Origin: an uncultured Clostridia bacterium
Lineage (GTDB): Bacteria; Bacillota; Clostridia; UBA1381
Direction of reading: 5' to 3'
Assembly (NCBI GenBank): GCA_934454215.1
Contig: CAKSGG010000055.1
Coordinates: forward strand, 1 to 20,217
Length of the DNA: 20,217 nucleotides
Under the pieces are notes generated by a model. It was not told the DNA's origin. It did no database searches and saw only the letters and a list, made by a program, of their open reading frames with translations. Both the position numbers and the translations under genes were made by a program. Below, piece by piece: positions 9,888 to 18,136 of this stretch. The stretch's first letter is position 1. The number at the start of each line of letters is the position of its first letter.

Positions 9888-12299
9888 ATGAAAAAGATTA
9901 AAAATTTTGCCATATGCTGTATTGCGCTTATGATTATGCTTGCGGCGGCGGTGGCTTATGCCGATGACGGCAAGGAAATAAACAAGTTTTATAACTTTAA
10001 CGATTACACCGCCGAGGTGGGTTCGGACATTATGCCCGATGAAAACTGGGACTATCTTGTCAGAAACTATAACCAATTCGGCTCGGCTTTTGCCGATGAT
10101 GAACATCAGAGGGTTTTAAAGGCTTTGAATTATTCCGAACCGAACTTTTATTTCGGACAGTCGATAAATACGGGAAACCTGCATATCAGCTTTGACTCAA
10201 AGTTTTTGAGTGACTCGCAAAGGATTTATACGATATTTTATCATCAGCGTAAGTGGGGAACAGCAACTCTACCCAGGCGGACGGAAACCGGTACATCGGG
10301 TTACAGCCTTTTGCACATGCTTAACGGACGTGTGAATGAATTTGCGTGGTTCCAAAAGCCGGGCAAGGACACAACGAGTATGCTCGGATGGGACTATCTG
10401 AAAAGCGATAAAAAAGTAGATTTCACAAAGTGGCACAGATACGATATTATAACATCGGGCTTATCGGGCGATGACTGTTATGTAAACATCTATCTCGACG
10501 GTGAAAAGATGAATGAAACACCGATATACTTCGGTGCGTCACAGGGCTTTCATACAATAGGCTTCAGACATGAAATAGGAACGGGTTCTAATCCCCAGGG
10601 TTCGTATTTGGACAATGTACGTATTCACAGATTTAGCGGCGAAGAAAGCCTTGATATGAATATCACAAGCGATGAGCGTGTTGGCTTAAATGACGGAATG
10701 TTAAAAATTCATTTATCCGACTTTGTTGATACCGGGATGCTGACAAAAGATAATATCGACATACGTCAAAAGGGCGGCGGAAGCATATCGAATTTTTCGA
10801 TAACGCCCGATGCAAACGGCGGCGGTTTTGATGTCAATTTCAACGGTGCGATAGAACCGGGAAGATATGAAATAAGGCTTTCAAACAATGTTCGGGGCAA
10901 GCTCACAGGTGCGGTGTCGGGTGACGCATTGGCGTTTAAAACCGATTTTAAAAGAGTAGAGGTTGACGGAAGCGTCTATGAGAACGACTTTGACGATTAT
11001 GTATCGGATGGCGGAATTCTTCCGAACGGCTTTTCAGCATCGGGGGACGCCAAATACGCAAAGAGTATAGGCGATCAAAACGGCGGCAAGGCTTTCGGAA
11101 TACAGAGTGATGAGAATTCAAGAACCGTACAGAGATATATGACCGAATTTGATTCAGAGATATTGTCTGATGCGGACGGAAATATCGACTTTGACTTTAC
11201 CTTGCCGAGTGTTGACGGCGGCGATATAAGATTTTATCTTTCAACGCCGAGCGATTCGGGCAATAATGTGCAAAACGCATTCTTAAAGGTTGACGCACTC
11301 GGAGATGTCTATATTGCCGATTCGGCAACGGCAAATCCGACCAAAAAGGCTGACGGCATAACCCTTGAATCGGGCAAGTGGCATCACGTCTTTGCAAAGG
11401 TTCGCACAGACGGTGCGGATGGCGCAAAAATTGAGTTTGTATTCGACAATGACGAAACAAAAACGATAAGCTATACCTCGCCGTACTTTTCGAATAAATC
11501 GATTAACGGTATGGGTATCGGCTTTGTCCCCAAGGTCGGATATTCGGCGGCGGTTGATAACATTTCGGTCAGAACAAAAATGAATTTGCCTTGCCCCGAG
11601 GTAATAAATATCAAGCTTTTTGACAATCTCGGACGAGAGCTTAAAACCGAGGAAAAGGTAACAGCAATGACATCATATGCGGAAATCAAGTTCAATACAT
11701 TGGTGACAGAGGATGCCGACGAGCTTAAAAAGTGCATCATTCTCAACGAAAACACGTGGACAAAGGATTTTGATGTATCGGTTGTAACAAACGAAGATAA
11801 AACCTCAACCGTTATATGCACATTCCCTCAAATGCTCGAAGAAATGTCAAATTATAAGTTAGAGGTAAACACCGGTATTCAATCAAAGCTCTCGGATAAA
11901 GTCAGATCCTTATTGTCCGATGAAATATCGTTCGTGACCGACAGAACAAAAGCGTTGTCAATCAGCGGTTTTGACACTGACGGAAATGCAACAAGCGAGA
12001 TTACGTTTTCAAAGAACGATTCCTCGGCGGCGGATTTTTTATACGGTGCGGTTCAATATGAATATAAAAAGTGTATGGTTGACGGAGTAGAAACCAATGT
12101 GCCGATTATGAAAGATTTTAAGTTTAAGCGAATCGTGATAGATGCGGACTTTGTCGGCTCGTTGACCGAGAGCATAGACCTTCCGATTAACGGCGGGTCG
12201 GAAGATGAGAATGCGCCCAAGGTCGAGAACAAATACTTCCTTTGGAAGTATCCGTCGCTCGAGAGGGCTCTTGTCAACAGCGAAAACGTTTTGCAATAA
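9888..12299 (+). CDS. Secreted two-module LamG-like protein, no visible catalytic domain
   Basis: This encodes 803 residues. The ATG at 9888 lies 20 bases after the previous gene with a GAGGGGTGA site. The signal peptide runs to about residue 25 (core CCIALMIMLAAAVAYA). Residues about 30-250 form a concanavalin-like (LamG-type) module from FYNFNDYTAEVG through a KWHRYDIITSG strand to YLDNVRIHRF. Residues 255-360 look like a bacterial Ig-like domain. Residues 365-560 form a second LamG-type module (YENDFDDYVSDGGILPNG ... GKWHHVFAKV ... AAVDNISVRT). Residues 565-690 are another Ig-like domain. The tail ends in KYFLWKYPSLERALV, which resembles the C-terminal module of two other proteins in this window. 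No GH-A glutamate motif or other catalytic signature is visible. It is most likely a secreted glycan-binding or surface-matrix protein expressed with the upstream enzymes. LamG-type folds also occur in real hydrolases and lyases, so cryptic activity is not excluded. Confidence 0.8.
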   Translation: MKKIKNFAICCIALMIMLAAAVAYADDGKEINKFYNFNDYTAEVGSDIMPDENWDYLVRNYNQFGSAFADDEHQRVLKALNYSEPNFYFGQSINTGNLHISFDSKFLSDSQRIYTIFYHQRKWGTATLPRRTETGTSGYSLLHMLNGRVNEFAWFQKPGKDTTSMLGWDYLKSDKKVDFTKWHRYDIITSGLSGDDCYVNIYLDGEKMNETPIYFGASQGFHTIGFRHEIGTGSNPQGSYLDNVRIHRFSGEESLDMNITSDERVGLNDGMLKIHLSDFVDTGMLTKDNIDIRQKGGGSISNFSITPDANGGGFDVNFNGAIEPGRYEIRLSNNVRGKLTGAVSGDALAFKTDFKRVEVDGSVYENDFDDYVSDGGILPNGFSASGDAKYAKSIGDQNGGKAFGIQSDENSRTVQRYMTEFDSEILSDADGNIDFDFTLPSVDGGDIRFYLSTPSDSGNNVQNAFLKVDALGDVYIADSATANPTKKADGITLESGKWHHVFAKVRTDGADGAKIEFVFDNDETKTISYTSPYFSNKSINGMGIGFVPKVGYSAAVDNISVRTKMNLPCPEVINIKLFDNLGRELKTEEKVTAMTSYAEIKFNTLVTEDADELKKCIILNENTWTKDFDVSVVTNEDKTSTVICTFPQMLEEMSNYKLEVNTGIQSKLSDKVRSLLSDEISFVTDRTKALSISGFDTDGNATSEITFSKNDSSAADFLYGAVQYEYKKCMVDGVETNVPIMKDFKFKRIVIDADFVGSLTESIDLPINGGSEDENAPKVENKYFLWKYPSLERALVNSENVLQ

Positions 12300-12455
12300 T
12301 GATAAGTATATAGACAAACTTGGTTTTATAATGCTTGCGGCAAGATATTGTTACATTGCCGTCCGGAGCGGCAGACGTAACCGGGCGAAGGGCGGTCAAT
12401 TCAAAACAATATCTTGCTGAAAATAGCTTTGTCTACAGAGAACGTTTTACAATAA
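12271..12455. repeat. Imperfect direct repeats flanking a hairpin element
   Basis: The last codons of the preceding gene (12271-12299, TTGTCAACAGCGAAAACG and on) reappear in diverged form at 12429-12455 (TTGTCTACAGAGAACG and on). The copies differ by a two-base indel and a few substitutions. They enclose the hairpin element at 12311-12435, and the right copy overlaps the element's right end. The pattern could come from local duplication or from insertion of an element, or the similarity could be partly chance. The alignment was made by eye. Confidence 0.5.
12311..12435. repeat. Candidate MITE-like or structured hairpin element, about 125 bp
   Basis: The ends TAGACAAA (12311-12318) and TTTGTCTA (12428-12435) are exact inverted repeats. 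Further in, GCAAGATATTGTT at 12340-12352 is the exact reverse complement of AACAATATCTTGC at 12405-12417. Weaker pairing continues inward (ATTGCCGTCC near 12355-12364 against GGCGGTCAAT near 12391-12400). The whole segment could fold into one long imperfect hairpin with a GC-rich tip, unlike the AT-rich bases on its right. It encodes nothing convincing. It lies between the operon-like five-gene group and the 1248-residue protein gene, so it might also act as an RNA processing or attenuation structure. A mobile origin is inference until other copies are found. Confidence 0.55.
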
Positions 12456-12512
12456 AAATGTGAAAAAATAAAATTAAAATCTAAATATATTTAAAAAGAA
12501 AGGATGACAACA

Positions 12513-15500
12513 ATGAAAATGACAAAAAATTTAAAGAAACTATTGGCTTTATCGGTTGGTGCGTCGATGACTTTATCGCTTTGCACAGGTTTAAACGTTT
12601 CGGCACAGCCGTTCAGCCAGCCGGATGTAATCAATGTGTTTGATACTCTGTACGGTTATTCAAAGACGTTGAAACAACAATCGACATCGCTTCCGGCGGG
12701 ATTAACTGTCCAGAGATTCGAAAACCAGGCGGACGGAGTGGCGAGCGATACGTCGGATGTAGACGACACAGCGATAAAAATCGTGAAAAATTCGGAAAGC
12801 GGTCTAAGCGGCGCAGCAATGACATGGGTATTTGACGAGGTAATACGAAAGGGCACAATCACCATAAGCTTTGATATGAAGTTCCCGTGGAATGTTGAGG
12901 CAAACGATAAAAACAGCTATTTTTATATCGAGCGTGTTCCGAATCTTGTAAACGACAATCCGACGGATTATTTCAAAGAAGATGATGAAAACGGTAACCC
13001 TATGTATGACTATGACCATCGTCGGCTTATGTCGATAAATGAAACAGGCGTATCAGACGGCGTGATAAATGCGGGAACAAGCACATCAACCGGCACTGAT
13101 ATTTCGCAAATTGCAAATAGCTGGCACAAGATTACGATTACTTACAATGCCGAAACGGGTGAGTCGGTGTTGTATTTAGACGGACAGCAAATAAGCACAA
13201 GAGGAAACGATAATACCGGAACAAAACGTATAAACATTAATACATCGGGAAGAAACAGCGCAGTCGATAATGAGATTCTTATCGATAATATTTATATTCG
13301 TCACAGCCAAAGCGAGCTCGGCGAAATTCCGGCAAAGGCGGATTATGCCAAAGGCGGCGTTGCTTTAAACGGCGGCGTTGTTAAAATGGCAATGGCGGAA
13401 ACGATAAACGCTGTTGCCGAAGGAGCCGAGTACGAGACAAGTGATTTTGAACTCAAAAATTCAAAAGGAGATATAATAGACGGCGGAATAACAAAGGTAG
13501 AAGGTGATCCCGATAAGCCGGAAATTAAGTTTACCTTAGGTAATTTGGAAAAAGGCTCATATACGATTGGCTTGAAGGCTTCAACGAAAAACGGGGAATT
13601 CGCCGATTATTATAAAGGAAAAATCAGCGGAAAATTCCCCGAAGTAATAAGCTTTTCGACCGAGGGTGACGAACAAAACAGAATTGACAAAAAACGTTAT
13701 TATGTGAACGAAAGCTTTGAGAATTATAACGGCGGACTTCCCAACGGTGTTGTCAGCAATCTTTTCGGTTACTCAAATGCCCAAAACATGACAAAGTTGA
13801 CAGAGAGCGATACACAGCATGGTAATAATCTTGCGGTCAACACAAATGATATGGCAATATGGAAGTTTGACGAGCCAATAAAGGGCGGTGTGTTCAATAT
13901 CGAATTTGACGTTAAGTCGAACGGCGGAAAATGGGGTTTGCATCTTTTAAAGGCACGCGACTTTTTGCCGCAGAATTATGTTCCCGGTGATTATTGGGAG
14001 GTCTTGACGCCGAACGGCACAACCGTTCAAGAACCGACCAATAATAAGGATTGGGCACAGTACAGATATTATACACAAAAGCTTGCGGAAGCAGAGCAAA
14101 CAGAAGGCTTTGACAAAGATACATGGCTTTCAAATGATTGGGTGACGGATTGGCGAAGCTATCGTGTTTCGGATGCTCAAGAGTCGGGGACCTCAAGATT
14201 TAACAGTCGTAAGGAGAGCCTTACAAGATCTCACGTCCTCGGAACAACCATGGATGCGGCAAAGTATTCGTACAGTACAATCAGATCACCGCATTCAACC
14301 TATGGACCGACTTATGTTGATACAATAGATTCAACATTTCCTGCAGCAACCTCGGATTGGACGCATATAAAGGTTAAGGTTGACACCGAGGCGGCGAAGT
14401 ATTTCTTAACAGTCGGTGATAAGACGGTTGAGCTTCCGTATGATCCGAGAAACTTTAATATAGGAGGTTCAACATTAAACGAGAATGCTCCGTCATATGC
14501 AACCTCGTATGATATCAATACCGGAAAGCTTAAGGTTACGCCTGGATTCGGCGGAATAGGACTTTATCTTGAAAAAATAAATGAAAACCAACCCATACAG
14601 TTCGATAATGTCAAGGTTTATACCGAGGATAGCTATAACTCATATTCAAACTTTGACAATGCCTGCAGAGGAACATACGGCGAGGGGACGACAGGTAACG
14701 GAAACCCGGTCGGCGTTGATATGCCGGATTGGTTCTATCCATACGATTTAAACAAAACCTTTGTCGAAAGACAGCCGTACAGCATTGCTCTTGCAAACGG
14801 TGCCGGCAGAAGCGGAGAGGCATCGGACAAAGCTTTGATGGTAAACTGCGGCAAATCGGGCGCAGGCTCGCTTGAGCATATGCTGAACGTTCCGATTAAG
14901 TCGGGAAGAGAGTTTAATATTGAGTTTGACTATAAGACAAGTCAAGAGCAATCACTTATGCTCGGATTGGTTGAGAGCGGAAATATTCTTCCCTATAAGC
15001 TAAGTGCAAAATTAGACGGAACGGATTTAGCCGGCATGGTTGAAGATACCAAGGGTACAACGGGAGCATGGAACGACACAAATAACTATGACAACAGAAT
15101 AATATTGTTAAATAAACCGCTTGCAAGCACGGGTGCGCCCGATCGTTTCAGATTCAGAAACGGTACATCGGGATATTATGATGAAGGCACAGGTAATTTA
15201 AAGGATGCGGTATCAAAGGATAATGAAAATGAAAATATCGCTTACACAATGGGTGAGTGGCATCATATTAAGCTTAACATCAAGCCGAACGGAAACGTCC
15301 TCAGAGAAACCCTGACCGTTACATATGAGGACGGAACAACGGTTGAATCGGCACCGTATGACACAAACCTTGCGTCGGCAAACGATATAGAGGCACTTGT
15401 ATTCAGATTTAATAGCGAGAGTAATCGTATTACACCGTCAAACGCTCAGCATTTGATTGATAACCTCGCCGTTTATGAGGTTGGCGATATAAATAACACG

Positions 15501-16259
15501 TATCTTGCGAACATTACGGCGGTTGACGCAGACGAAACGGAGAGCATAATCGGCGGCTCGTGCAAGGCGACAACAAAACAGTTAAAGCTTAATTTCTCCG
15601 GAAAGCTTTTAAGTGCAAACGGTATTAGTATTACAACGGACAGTGAAACGGCTTTGATGCCGACCTATACATTATCCGATGACAAGACATCTGTTTTGGT
15701 ATCGTTTAACAGGGCGTTATTGCCAAGCGAGAAGATAAATGTTTCGGTCGGTTCAAACCTTGATATAGAGAGATCATCGTATCTGCAAATGACAGAGCCG
15801 TACAGCATACAGATAAGCGTTGAATCTGCCGAGGGAACTCTAAAGCTTGCCGAGGCAAGACTTTATAAGTGGGTCAATTCGAGAACATATCTTTCACCAT
15901 ACGGAAACATAACAACAACGGCGGGATATTATCCGATGGGTGCAGAGGTTTTGAATGATGTAACGGCGGCGGATAAGTTTAAGCTTGTTGTAAAAGGAAC
16001 GAATTTCTCGGGTGACGACTATACGGCGAGTATTATGCAATGCGCATATGACATAGATAATCGGTTGATTGATGTCAACATTATTTCAAAGCAAATCAAT
16101 CCAGGTGTATTTGATATGTCACAAGAGAATTTGACCTGTGCAACGCCCAATGCGGCAAAGATAAAATTCTATGTATGGCGAGGCAATACACTTTTGCCGG
16201 TTGCAAATTATCTTGATTATGATGTGACGACAACGGCAACGGAACAGCCGACAGAATAA
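12513..16259 (+). CDS. Very large secreted three-module LamG-like protein
   Basis: This encodes 1248 residues from the ATG at 12513. An ATG at 12504 is in frame but abuts the AAAGAAAGGA site, whereas 12513 has normal spacing and begins MKMTKNLKKLLALSVGASM. The signal peptide is cut near VSA, about residue 31. Three LamG-like beta-sandwich modules follow: residues about 65-265 (SWHKITITYNAETGESVLYL ... LIDNIYIRHS), 395-708 (NESFENYNGGLPNGV ... QFDNVKVYTED) and 709-985 (SNFDNACRG ... GEWHHIKLNI ... LIDNLAVYEV). The second module carries long inserts. Residues 995-1105 are Ig-like. The last 140 residues include IMQCAYDIDNRLIDVN and KIKFYVWRGNTLLPVA, an Ig-like tail also recognisable in the enzyme gene at 2973. 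I see no catalytic motif, dockerin or SLH repeat. It is probably a secreted glycan-binding protein. The gap in front suggests its own expression level. Confidence 0.82.
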   Translation: MKMTKNLKKLLALSVGASMTLSLCTGLNVSAQPFSQPDVINVFDTLYGYSKTLKQQSTSLPAGLTVQRFENQADGVASDTSDVDDTAIKIVKNSESGLSGAAMTWVFDEVIRKGTITISFDMKFPWNVEANDKNSYFYIERVPNLVNDNPTDYFKEDDENGNPMYDYDHRRLMSINETGVSDGVINAGTSTSTGTDISQIANSWHKITITYNAETGESVLYLDGQQISTRGNDNTGTKRININTSGRNSAVDNEILIDNIYIRHSQSELGEIPAKADYAKGGVALNGGVVKMAMAETINAVAEGAEYETSDFELKNSKGDIIDGGITKVEGDPDKPEIKFTLGNLEKGSYTIGLKASTKNGEFADYYKGKISGKFPEVISFSTEGDEQNRIDKKRYYVNESFENYNGGLPNGVVSNLFGYSNAQNMTKLTESDTQHGNNLAVNTNDMAIWKFDEPIKGGVFNIEFDVKSNGGKWGLHLLKARDFLPQNYVPGDYWEVLTPNGTTVQEPTNNKDWAQYRYYTQKLAEAEQTEGFDKDTWLSNDWVTDWRSYRVSDAQESGTSRFNSRKESLTRSHVLGTTMDAAKYSYSTIRSPHSTYGPTYVDTIDSTFPAATSDWTHIKVKVDTEAAKYFLTVGDKTVELPYDPRNFNIGGSTLNENAPSYATSYDINTGKLKVTPGFGGIGLYLEKINENQPIQFDNVKVYTEDSYNSYSNFDNACRGTYGEGTTGNGNPVGVDMPDWFYPYDLNKTFVERQPYSIALANGAGRSGEASDKALMVNCGKSGAGSLEHMLNVPIKSGREFNIEFDYKTSQEQSLMLGLVESGNILPYKLSAKLDGTDLAGMVEDTKGTTGAWNDTNNYDNRIILLNKPLASTGAPDRFRFRNGTSGYYDEGTGNLKDAVSKDNENENIAYTMGEWHHIKLNIKPNGNVLRETLTVTYEDGTTVESAPYDTNLASANDIEALVFRFNSESNRITPSNAQHLIDNLAVYEVGDINNTYLANITAVDADETESIIGGSCKATTKQLKLNFSGKLLSANGISITTDSETALMPTYTLSDDKTSVLVSFNRALLPSEKINVSVGSNLDIERSSYLQMTEPYSIQISVESAEGTLKLAEARLYKWVNSRTYLSPYGNITTTAGYYPMGAEVLNDVTAADKFKLVVKGTNFSGDDYTASIMQCAYDIDNRLIDVNIISKQINPGVFDMSQENLTCATPNAAKIKFYVWRGNTLLPVANYLDYDVTTTATEQPTE

Positions 16260-16272
16260 TCATATAACTCAC

Positions 16273-16339
16273 GGGGCGGTATATCCGCCCCTACGGCCAA
16301 CGGAATGGATATTACATTCCTGTAGGGGACGGCGTCCCC
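16273..16339. repeat. Cluster of GC-rich interspersed hairpins (REP-like), possible terminator
   Basis: Three perfect hairpins follow one another just after the upstream stop codon. GGGGCGG-TATAT-CCGCCCC is at 16273-16291, GGAATG with CATTCC at 16302-16320, and GGGGAC-GGC-GTCCCC at 16325-16339. In addition CCCCTAC at 16288-16294 pairs with GTAGGGG at 16322-16328, so alternative folds are possible. The sequence type GGGGCGG...CCGCCCCTAC recurs at 18078-18099 and near 16491-16516, which marks it as an interspersed repeat and not ordinary spacer. It has no downstream T-run, so it is not a textbook intrinsic terminator, but it could weaken read-through or protect the 3' end of the mRNA. Confidence 0.65.
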
Positions 16340-16403
16340 GACGTCCCACGGTGGATTCATCAAACGGTGTGTATGCGAATTATACGGAACATCTGCAACG
16401 GAT

Positions 16404-16487
16404 AAATCAAAATAATTTTAATGAATTGATTGCCCGTTGCCCATACGGTTGCCAAGCCCAACCGTAATGTAAAAATTATTTTGATTT
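16404..16487. repeat. Nested palindrome with perfect 16-bp inverted repeats
   Basis: The 16 bases AAATCAAAATAATTTT at 16404-16419 are exactly complementary to 16472-16487. The 52-base interior holds a second hairpin: TACGGTTG at 16444-16451 against CAACCGTA at 16459-16466 with a seven-base loop. The nested layout is typical of a small non-autonomous element or a structured RNA. No target-site duplication is evident immediately outside the repeats. Confidence 0.65.
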
Positions 16488-16647
16488 TCTGTAGGGGAGG
16501 GGTTCTACTCCGCCCGAGCATACGAACAAATGACGTAAACAATGCGGATAAACGCATGGTGGGCAAACACCTCGCGGTGACGAATTCAAACTGTCCCGTA
16601 AAAATCAAAAACATTAAAAAATAAAAATAAAAGAGGAAAATTTGAAA

Positions 16648-18060
16648 ATGAAAAAAAGTTTATTTAAAAAAATTACGGCTGCGGCTTTGGCTGCGGCACT
16701 TGCGGCAACTATGCTTGCAGGCTGCGGAACTGATAAAAGTGCCCAAAAGGACGATCAGGGAAGAACGATTATTTCGATAGGAGCATGGCCGACAAAAGAG
16801 GGCAAGGATTTAGATAATATTAACGCCAAAAAAGAAAGGTTTGAAAAGGATAATCCGGATGTTGTTATTCAGCCGGACAATTGGACATTTGACTTAAAAA
16901 CTTTTATGGCAAAGGCGGCAGGAGGACAATTGCCGACGTTGTTTCGGGCAAATTACACCGAAGTTCCTTTGATAATAGATTCAAATTATGCTGCTGACCT
17001 AACAGATGTATTAAAAAAACGCGGTTATGACGGAATGTTCAACCAAGCGGTATTGGATGTTGTAAGCAGGAACGGAAGAATTTATGCCTTGCCGATAAGC
17101 TCATACGTTTTGGGCATCGCATATAATACCGAGATGTTTGAGACGGCGGGTCTTACAGAGGCTGACGGCACGCCGAAACAGCCTAAGGATTGGTACGAGC
17201 TTGCTGAATTCGCACAGAAAATAAAGGCGGCAACAGGTAAGCCGGGATTTGTTTTCCCGTCCTCTACAAATTATGGTGGTTGGATGTTTACTCCGCTTGC
17301 GTGGTCGTTCGGCACAGAATTTATGAAAAAGGATGAGAACGGAAAGTGGAAGGCAACATTTAACTCGCCCGAATGTGAGGCGGCTTTGCAATATGTAAAG
17401 GATTTAAAATGGAAGTATGATGTTCTTCCGAGCAATGCATTGATTGACGGTGCGGAATATTCAAAGATATTTGCAACAGGCGGTGCGGCAATGCAGATTT
17501 CGGCAGGTGACATTCCAAGGCAGGTTGTATCTTACGGTATGACTCCGGATCAGCTTGGAATAATGGCTATGCCGTCGGGACCGAAAGAACACGTTACATT
17601 GCTAGGTGGGTACCTTACGGCGGTTAAAAGCGGTTCATCGGACGACCAGATTGATGCGGTTATTCGCTGGACCGAAACGTCAAGCACATATAACGCAACA
17701 GACGAATTTATAAAAAATACCAAAGATACAATCGAATCGAATATTTCGGACGGTATGCTTGTCGGGATAAAGAGTATGAGCGTTTGGTCGCAAGATGCAG
17801 AGAGTGTTAAAGCGCAACACGAGCTCATTGACAAGTATGCAAATTCCAATCCGAATCATGTGCGGCTTTATAACGAGTTTGTTGCGAATTGCCCTGCAAA
17901 AATCAAAGCCGAAGAGCCGGTGTGCGCACAAGAGCTTTATGCGATATTGGATGGTTGTGTTCAAGAGGTATTGACAAACAAAGACGCTGATTGTGCCGCA
18001 CTTTTAGAAAAGGCAGCATCAGATTTCCAAAACAATTATTTAAACGGCGTAGACTATTAA
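16648..18060 (+). CDS. ABC transporter sugar-binding lipoprotein (extracellular solute-binding protein family 1)
   Basis: This encodes 470 residues from the ATG at 16648 (AGAGGA ten bases upstream). A TTG at 16642 is in frame but too close to that site. The leader MKKSLFKKITAAALAAALAA ends in the lipobox LAGC with Cys26 as the lipid-modified residue, so the protein is tethered to the outside of the membrane. The mature part has family 1 solute-binding features: a first strand IISIGAWPT, RFEKDNPDVVIQPDN, the hinge-side ALPISSYVLGIAYNTEMFETAGL, then PKDWYELAEFAQKIKAATG, and FATGGAAMQISAGDIPRQV in the C-terminal lobe. Such proteins deliver oligosaccharides to CUT1-type ABC transporters. The length is normal for the family. 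No permease genes adjoin it. The next gene downstream is an intracellular glycosidase, which supports oligosaccharide uptake as its role. The ligand cannot be predicted. Confidence 0.92.
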   Translation: MKKSLFKKITAAALAAALAATMLAGCGTDKSAQKDDQGRTIISIGAWPTKEGKDLDNINAKKERFEKDNPDVVIQPDNWTFDLKTFMAKAAGGQLPTLFRANYTEVPLIIDSNYAADLTDVLKKRGYDGMFNQAVLDVVSRNGRIYALPISSYVLGIAYNTEMFETAGLTEADGTPKQPKDWYELAEFAQKIKAATGKPGFVFPSSTNYGGWMFTPLAWSFGTEFMKKDENGKWKATFNSPECEAALQYVKDLKWKYDVLPSNALIDGAEYSKIFATGGAAMQISAGDIPRQVVSYGMTPDQLGIMAMPSGPKEHVTLLGGYLTAVKSGSSDDQIDAVIRWTETSSTYNATDEFIKNTKDTIESNISDGMLVGIKSMSVWSQDAESVKAQHELIDKYANSNPNHVRLYNEFVANCPAKIKAEEPVCAQELYAILDGCVQEVLTNKDADCAALLEKAASDFQNNYLNGVDY

Positions 18061-18077
18061 ATTCTATCACCATAATA

Positions 18078-18099
18078 ACGGGCGGTATATTCGCCCCGT
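18078..18099. repeat. GC-rich hairpin of the interspersed repeat type, possible weak terminator
   Basis: ACGGGCG at 18078-18084 pairs with CGCCCCGT at 18092-18099 with one bulged base and a GTATATT loop. It closely resembles the hairpin at 16273-16291 (GGGCGGTATAT shared), showing the same repeat type twice within 2 kb. It lies just after the lipoprotein stop codon. An A-rich stretch follows and no T-run, so any terminator role would be partial. It could lower expression of the downstream glycosidase relative to the lipoprotein. Confidence 0.6.
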
Positions 18100-18136
18100 G
18101 GGAACCGAAAAAATAAACTGACAGGAGAATGACAGA

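Larger units (their letters stand above)
16260..16647. other. 388-base intergenic region rich in palindromes, no gene
   Basis: No credible gene lies here. The left third carries GC-rich hairpins of a repeat family, the middle a nested AT-rich/GC-rich palindrome, and around 16491-16516 there is another GTAGGGG...CCGCCCG sequence of the first type. The last 50 bases are A-rich and contain the AGAGGAAAA ribosome binding site of the lipoprotein gene. I found no convincing promoter with both boxes, although the region must separate, or supply initiation for, the genes on either side. Confidence 0.7.

Noticed and set aside
12327..12332. A perfect TATAAT that could be a -10 box ahead of the three-module LamG gene
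   Set aside because: No reasonable -35 box lies 16-18 bases upstream, and it sits within the left arm of the hairpin element. AT-rich DNA makes this match likely by chance.
12205..12420. A 71-residue + strand frame overlapping the end of the two-module LamG gene
   Set aside because: Most of it is an out-of-frame reading of the real gene and of the hairpin element, with no start signal.
16430..16624. A 64-residue + strand reading frame between the LamG protein and lipoprotein genes
   Set aside because: It runs through the nested palindrome and the GC-rich repeat, has no ribosome binding site, and its product resembles no protein domain.
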